Shown here: positions 59,871-64,000 of the stretch, piece after piece | Layout of the letters: each line of letters opens with the position of its first letter | How positions within the stretch are numbered: the first letter of the stretch is position 1 | Assembly: GCF_014873875.1 (NCBI RefSeq) | Contig: NZ_JADBEM010000001.1 | Location: 7,254,001 to 7,318,000, forward strand | Direction of reading: 5' to 3' | DNA from: Actinopolymorpha pittospori | GTDB lineage: Bacteria > Actinomycetota > Actinomycetes > Propionibacteriales > Actinopolymorphaceae | Length of the DNA: 64,000 nucleotides | Notes under the pieces: model-generated | Seen by the model: the letters and a program-made list of their open reading frames with translations, nothing else | Database searches by the model: none | What the model was told of the DNA's origin: nothing | Position numbers and translations under genes: made by a program

Positions 59871-61152
59871 GGTGCGTCTCCCACATCCCGCCTGACTCGC
59901 GGGGCACCGGTGTCCACGGCGAGGGCAGGTTCAGACCGTCGGTGTGGGAGATCGACAGGTAGCCGTCGGCCAGCGTGGCGAGTTCCTGCTCCGACAGCAC
60001 CTCGTCCACGCGGTCGAAGCCGTCGGGCGCCCGCCGCGCGACGGTCTCCATGATGGTGTCGCCGCGGTTGGTGCGGTTGGCCAGCACGATCGCGTTCACC
60101 GTCGTGCGCCGTACCGCCTCGTAGGCCGCGAGCCCGGCGGCCGGGGAGTCCGCCCGGGTGAGCTCGTAGGCGAGCGCCCGGGCGTCGAGGATCGCCTGGG
60201 ATCCGCCGTTGGAGCCGACCGGGTACATCGGGTGCGCTGCGTCGCCCAGCACGGTGACCCGGCCCCGGCTCCAGAACGGCAGCGGGTCCCGGTCCACCAT
60301 CGGGTACTCGAGGATCTCTTCGGCGCCGCTGATCAGCCCGGGCACGTCGAGCCAGCCGACGTTCCAGTCCGCGAAGTGCGGGAGCACGTCCTCGAGCCGG
60401 CCGGCTCGGTTCCAGTCGGGCATCTCGGTGAGCGGCCCGGTGGCTGATTGGACCTCGCCCAGCCAGTTCAGCGAGGCCCGGGCTCGCTCGTCCGGCCGGG
60501 AGATCGGATAGACGACGAACTTTGCCAGGAACCTGGTGCCGAGGATGGCCATCGTGTGGCCGTCGAGGAACGCGTCGGCCTCGGTGACGCCGCGCCACAG
60601 CCGAACGCCGTTCCACAGCGGAAGGCCCTCGCCAGGATGCAACTGGGCGCGCACCGCGGAGTACAACCCGTCCGCGCCGACGAGGGCGGCGGCCGTCTCG
60701 ACGAACTCTTCGCCGGTGGCCTGGTCCCGCAGCGTGGCGGTGAGCTGGTCGGGTCCGTCGGTGAACCGGACGAACGCGGTGCCGGTCCGCACCGCGTCAT
60801 GGCCCAGCCGCTCCCGCACTGTCGCCAGCAGGAGCATCTGGAGTTCGCCGCGGTGGATGCTGTACTGCGGCCACCGGTAGCCGAGGGTGAGCCCGCGCGG
60901 CTCGCCCCAGACCCGGTTCCCGTGCCGGTCGAAGTGCGCGAACGACTCCACGGGCAGGCCCGTCTCGGCGAGCGCGTCGCCCAGGCCGAGTTCGATGAGC
61001 TCCCGGGTGGCGTGCGGGAGCAGATTGATGCCCACGCCGAGCGGGCGCAACTCCCGGACGGAGTCCACCACCTCGACGTCGACTCCGGCGGCGTGCAGGC
61101 TGAGGGCGGTGGCGAGCCCTCCGATCCCGGCGCCCACGATCAGCACTCGCAT
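59860..61152 (-). CDS. FAD-dependent monooxygenase
   Basis: About 430 aa from ATG 61152, with GAGAGG upstream. Rossmann FAD-binding MRVLIVGAGIGGLATALSL; second FAD motif GRVTVLGDAAHPMYPVGSNG; the DG-type ALVGADGLYSAVRAQL between. Typical class A aromatic hydroxylase arrangement (salicylate or kynurenine hydroxylase-like) with the linker SIHRGELQMLLL. It follows a nitrate/sulfonate-type transporter operon by about 97 bases; it may act on the imported compound. Convergent with GntR-TetR. Confidence 0.9.
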   Translation of the reverse strand: MRVLIVGAGIGGLATALSLHAAGVDVEVVDSVRELRPLGVGINLLPHATRELIELGLGDALAETGLPVESFAHFDRHGNRVWGEPRGLTLGYRWPQYSIHRGELQMLLLATVRERLGHDAVRTGTAFVRFTDGPDQLTATLRDQATGEEFVETAAALVGADGLYSAVRAQLHPGEGLPLWNGVRLWRGVTEADAFLDGHTMAILGTRFLAKFVVYPISRPDERARASLNWLGEVQSATGPLTEMPDWNRAGRLEDVLPHFADWNVGWLDVPGLISGAEEILEYPMVDRDPLPFWSRGRVTVLGDAAHPMYPVGSNGGSQAILDARALAYELTRADSPAAGLAAYEAVRRTTVNAIVLANRTNRGDTIMETVARRAPDGFDRVDEVLSEQELATLADGYLSISHTDGLNLPSPWTPVPRESGGMWETHPSP

Positions 61153-61249
61153 GGTGGCGGACCTCTCATCGATCGGAGGGGCCGCGGCCGCCGGAACGGT
61201 CGGAGGTGCGGCCCGGGGACGGGCGGTGCGGCGGTGCGGCGGTGCGGTG

Positions 61250-62023
61250 TCAGGACGTCGGCTCGTCGACCGCTTCGCGGCCGCGTACCAGTCGGCCCAC
61301 CTCGGCGCGCAGGTGGACGAACTCGGGCAGCTCACGGGTGGTGATCTGGTCGCGCGCCGTGGGCAGCGCGACGGACAGGTCCGCGCGGATGCGTGCCGGC
61401 CCCTTGCTGAGGACGACGACCCGGTCGCCGACATAGACGCTCTCGTCGATGTCGTGGGTGACCAGCAGGATCGTCATGCCGCTGTTCCCGCGCACCCGCA
61501 GCAGCAGGTCCTCGAGGTCCTCGCGGGTCTGCGCGTCCACGGAGCCGAACGGCTCGTCCATGATCAGGAACTCCGGTCCGTAGGCCAGGGCGCGGGCGAT
61601 CGCCACGCGTTGCTGCATACCGCCGGACAGCTGCCAGGGATACTTCGCCGCGGCGTCGGGCAGCCCGACCGATTCGAGCGCCTTCAGGGCGTTCTCCTGG
61701 CGCTGCGCCCGGTTCATGCCGCGGCGGCGGAGCGGCAGCGCGACGTTGTCGCGCACCGACATCCATGGGAACAGCGAACGGCTGTAGTCCTGGAAGACCA
61801 CGGCGAGGTTGTCCGGGACCCGGGCGACGGGCTTCCCGTCCAGCCGGACCTGTCCCCCGGTGGGTGCCTGCAGCCCGGCGACGCAACGCAGAAGGGTCGA
61901 CTTTCCGCAGCCGGAGGGGCCCACGATGCTGACCAGCTCGCCCGGCTTGACCTTCAGGTCGATGCCGGAGAGGACGGGGGGCGCATCGCCGTAGGCGTGG
62001 GTCAGGTTCTCCACCTCGAGCAC
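61250..62023 (-). CDS. ABC transporter ATPase (TauB/SsuB-like)
   Basis: 257 aa. Walker A GPSGCGKSTLLRCVAGL, Q-loop VVFQDYSRSLFPWMSV, signature QLSGGMQQRVAIARALAY, Walker B EFLIMDEPFGSVDAQTR, and H-loop LLVTHDIDESVY. It matches the nitrate/sulfonate/taurine ATPase group. Starts 11 bases after the second permease gene ends. Confidence 0.95.
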   Translation of the reverse strand: MLEVENLTHAYGDAPPVLSGIDLKVKPGELVSIVGPSGCGKSTLLRCVAGLQAPTGGQVRLDGKPVARVPDNLAVVFQDYSRSLFPWMSVRDNVALPLRRRGMNRAQRQENALKALESVGLPDAAAKYPWQLSGGMQQRVAIARALAYGPEFLIMDEPFGSVDAQTREDLEDLLLRVRGNSGMTILLVTHDIDESVYVGDRVVVLSKGPARIRADLSVALPTARDQITTRELPEFVHLRAEVGRLVRGREAVDEPTS

Positions 62024-62034
62024 TCAGACCACCC

Positions 62035-62859
62035 TCACGCGTCGAGTCCGCGGGCACTGCTGTGCCAGGACAGAAGGCGGCGCTCCACCAGGACGAATGC
62101 CGCGTTGAACAGGCATCCGAGGATGCCGAGCAGCAGGATGCCCGCCCACATCTCCGGCAGCTCCATGCCCTGTTGGGAGCTGATCAGGTGCGCGCCGATT
62201 CCGGTGGTGCTGCCGATGAGCTCGGAGATGACCATCAGGATCAGGGCGAACCCGAGGCTGACCCGCAGGCCCGCGAAGATCTTGGGGGCGGCGGCGGGCA
62301 GGATGATTCGGCGCAGTCGGACGGCGCCGGTGATGCCGAACACCTCGGCCGTCTCGAGCTGCAGCTTCTCCACAGTGCTCACCCCGTCGGCGGTGTTGAG
62401 CAGCACCGGCCAGAGCACGCCGAAGGCGATCGTCGAGATCTGCATCTGGGCGCCGAAGTCGAACACGACGATGAAGAACGGGATCAGGGTGGGCGGCGGG
62501 ACGGACCGGCCGAACTGGAGCACCGGGTCCAGGATCTCGCGCGCCACGCGTGAGCGGCCGAGCAGGACGCCGAGCGCGAGGCCGACGACCGCGGCGAGCG
62601 CCCAACCACAGAACAGGTTGACAAAGCTCGGCGCGAAGTCGTCGAGCGCCTTGTCGGTGAGGAACAGGTGCGTGGCCGGCCCGGAGAACCACAGCTCGTG
62701 GAAGACCCGCACGATCGTGGACGGCGGGGGGAAGTAGGCGTCCTGCTTGATCCGGGTGAGGATCTCCCAGCAGCCGACCAGCAGCGCGACCAGCCACAGC
62801 CGGGCCACGCCGCCGGTGAGGATCCGCAGGCCCGGCACGCTGTTCTCCCGCCTGGTCAT
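62035..62859 (-). CDS. ABC permease, second subunit (SsuC-like)
   Basis: About 274 aa from ATG 62859, overlapping the first permease stop as ATGA. Hydrophobic helices such as LWLVALLVGCWEILTRI, WALAAVVGLALGVLLGRS, IPFFIVVFDFGAQM, and the EAA-like loop TAEVFGITGAVRLRRIILPA. Typical BPD_transp_1 permease of the taurine/sulfonate class. A frameshift in the gene upstream makes a bridging frame of 533 codons that would be mispredicted as one fused protein. Confidence 0.9.
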   Translation of the reverse strand: MTRRENSVPGLRILTGGVARLWLVALLVGCWEILTRIKQDAYFPPPSTIVRVFHELWFSGPATHLFLTDKALDDFAPSFVNLFCGWALAAVVGLALGVLLGRSRVAREILDPVLQFGRSVPPPTLIPFFIVVFDFGAQMQISTIAFGVLWPVLLNTADGVSTVEKLQLETAEVFGITGAVRLRRIILPAAAPKIFAGLRVSLGFALILMVISELIGSTTGIGAHLISSQQGMELPEMWAGILLLGILGCLFNAAFVLVERRLLSWHSSARGLDA

Positions 62860-63636
62860 GCCGACGCCTCGGTCCGGACCGTGTGCCACCGGAACGCCCG
62901 GCGTTCCAGCGCGACGAGCCCGACGTTGATGAGTGCGCCCAGCACGCCCGCCCAGACCGCGCCGGCCAGCATCAGGTCGCGGCGGCCGCCCCCGGACTGG
63001 GTCTGCAACAGGTAGCCGCCGATCCCTTCGCCGTTGCCCGCGACGAGTTCGAAGCTGACGACCACGACCAGGCCCACCACGGCGGAGATCCGGACGCCGG
63101 TGGCCACGAACGGCGCGGCGCTCGGCAGGCTGACCCGCAGCAGGATGGCCGCCTTGCCGAAGCCGAAAGCTGCGCAGCGTCTCCTTGGCCAGGGGGTCGA
63201 CGTCGCGCAGAGCGTAGAGGGTGTTGATCAAGATCGGCCAGCAGGCCGAGTAGAACACCAACGAGACCTTCGACCCGGTGATCGAGCTGAAGCTCACGAT
63301 GGCCAGCGGGATCAACGCCACCGACGGGATCGGCCGCATGAACTCGACCAGCACGCGGGTGGCGCGGTTCAGCCAGGGCGTGGTGCTGAGTGCGATCCCG
63401 ACCGCCACCGCCGCCACGGTGGCGAGCAGCAGCCCGAGGACCCATGCCTGAAGAGTGCTCGCCACGGCGGTGAGGAACTCGGTGTCGCCGAAGAACTCCG
63501 CGGCCCGCAGCAGCACGGTGGACGCGGGTGGCAGCGTGGTGGGGTCGGCGAGCCCGGCCCTGGAGACCAGCTCGGCGACCGCGACCACTCCCGCGACCCC
63601 GATCGCGCCACGGGCGATTCGCGCCCGGTTCATCAT
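62856..63636 (-). pseudogene. ABC permease, first subunit, one-base insertion
   Basis: From ATG 63636 (MMNRARIARGAIGVAG), through LQAWVLGLLLATVAAVAV, RATRVLVEFMRPIPSVALIP and ILINTLYALRDVDPLAKETL. After KETLRSF the correct continuation (GFGKAAILLRVSLPSAAPF, GVRISAVVGLVVVVSFELV, YLLQTQSG) needs one base skipped near 63165, in AGCTTTCGGCTTCGG. It ends at 62856 with ATGA overlap of the next permease. The intact product would have about 259 aa. Without repair the transporter would lack one permease. Confidence 0.85.
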
Positions 63637-64000
63637 CCGTTCGGCAGGACCATCGACTTCACGTCGACGTCGTTCTCCAGGTAGTCGAACTGTTTCATCA
63701 CGTCCGCGACCCGTTGGATCCGGGAGGCGCTCGTCGACGTGGGGAAGTTGTTCAGCGTGACGACGCTGATGACGGCCGGTGGGAGCTTGGTGTACTTGGG
63801 CACGACCTCCTGGAGAACGGCGCGGTCGGCGGCGTCGGCCTGGGCCTTGACGATCGCGCGCTGGAAGGCCGCCACCGTCTTGGGGTTCTCCTTGACGAAG
63901 TCCTCGGTGGCCGCGTAGCCGGTGATCGGGATGTCCTTGGTGGCACCGGTGGAGAAGTCGGTCAGCAGCCGCGCGCCGAGGTTCTGCTGGATCTGGGTGA
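63633..64000 (-). CDS. ABC substrate-binding protein, C-terminal part
   Basis: The window ends inside this gene. The visible 120 residues include GYAATEDFVKENPKTVAAF, FQRAIVKAQADAADRAVLQE, and VVPKYTKLPPAVISVVTLNN, the end of an NMT1/OpuAC-like or SsuA-type aliphatic-sulfonate/nitrate-like periplasmic binding protein. The stop at 63633-63635 overlaps the permease start (ATGATGA). It is the first gene of the transporter operon; the N-terminus and signal peptide lie outside. Confidence 0.85.
   Translation of the reverse strand, partial: TQIQQNLGARLLTDFSTGATKDIPITGYAATEDFVKENPKTVAAFQRAIVKAQADAADRAVLQEVVPKYTKLPPAVISVVTLNNFPTSTSASRIQRVADVMKQFDYLENDVDVKSMVLPNG

Noticed and set aside
62035..63636. 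Single 533-aa fused permease
   Set aside because: Middle part is Arg/Gly-rich nonsense; it arises from the frameshift near 63165 joined to the second permease frame.
1..64000. tRNA or rRNA genes
   Set aside because: I saw no convincing cloverleaf or rRNA segment; this was by eye, so a tRNA scan could still find one.

Overview
The window is high-GC chromosomal DNA from an actinobacterium. Supporting signs are GTG/ATG starts with GGAGG-type ribosome sites, many 1-8 base start/stop overlaps, an F420-type LLM oxidoreductase, two mycothiol-dependent isomerase-fold (MDMPI) proteins, DUF1707, CGNR and FBP zinc-finger proteins, SigE-family ECF sigma, PadR/DUF1048 and ROK regulators. A soil genus of the Propionibacteriales type (Actinopolymorpha or Kribbella-like) is a guess; there is no rRNA or tRNA here to decide.

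Layout. 0-4 kb: end of a TetR gene, two hypotheticals, an NAD(P)-binding oxidoreductase divergent from a frameshifted DUF998/HxlR pair, and a GNAT. 4-13 kb: secreted carbohydrate enzymes (CBM/GH hydrolase, GH20 hexosaminidase with CBM32 domains broken by an in-frame TAG, ROK regulator, Tat-exported FAD oxidoreductase) plus a frameshifted membrane protein. 13-25 kb: MDMPI, DUF1707, LLM oxidoreductase, an ECF sigma operon whose second gene is split by an IS1380-type element, a phosphotransferase, a NimT/NimR-like transporter/regulator pair, Nudix and DJ-1 genes. 25-39 kb: two secreted SOD-like proteins, MerR-VOC fusion, broken polysaccharide deacetylase, CGNR regulator, PadR-DUF1048-DUF1048 operon, SDR, hydrolase, an FBP/PPOX operon divergent from TetR across paired operators, a secreted beta-propeller protein and a methyltransferase. 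39-43 kb: a LOG-family gene cut from its upstream region by an IS701-type element, XRE-cupin regulator and a phosphinothricin-acetyltransferase-like GNAT.

43-55 kb is the most coherent system: one long co-directional operon with a sugar ABC transporter (binding lipoprotein and two permeases, no ATPase), two glycoside-hydrolase-like proteins, an IclR regulator, and amidohydrolase, DHDPS-family aldolase, SDR, PIG-L deacetylase and enolase-superfamily dehydratase. The set resembles a non-phosphorylating oxidative route (dehydrogenase, lactonase, dehydratase, aldolase) for a sugar that also needs deacetylation; the substrate is unknown.

55-64 kb: a secreted beta-helix protein and a truncated paralogue sharing a promoter and leader, a C45 acyltransferase-like hydrolase with GNAT, a GntR-TetR double-HTH regulator, and a reverse-strand operon of a sulfonate/nitrate-type ABC transporter followed by an FAD monooxygenase.

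Five otherwise good genes carry one-base lesions (about 2752, 6460, 7760, 28900 and 63165). Either this region is decaying or the assembly has residual indel/substitution errors; the affected entries are marked. Two copies of a 135-bp intergenic repeat (12749 and 14468) are also notable. I saw no CRISPR array and no RNA gene.
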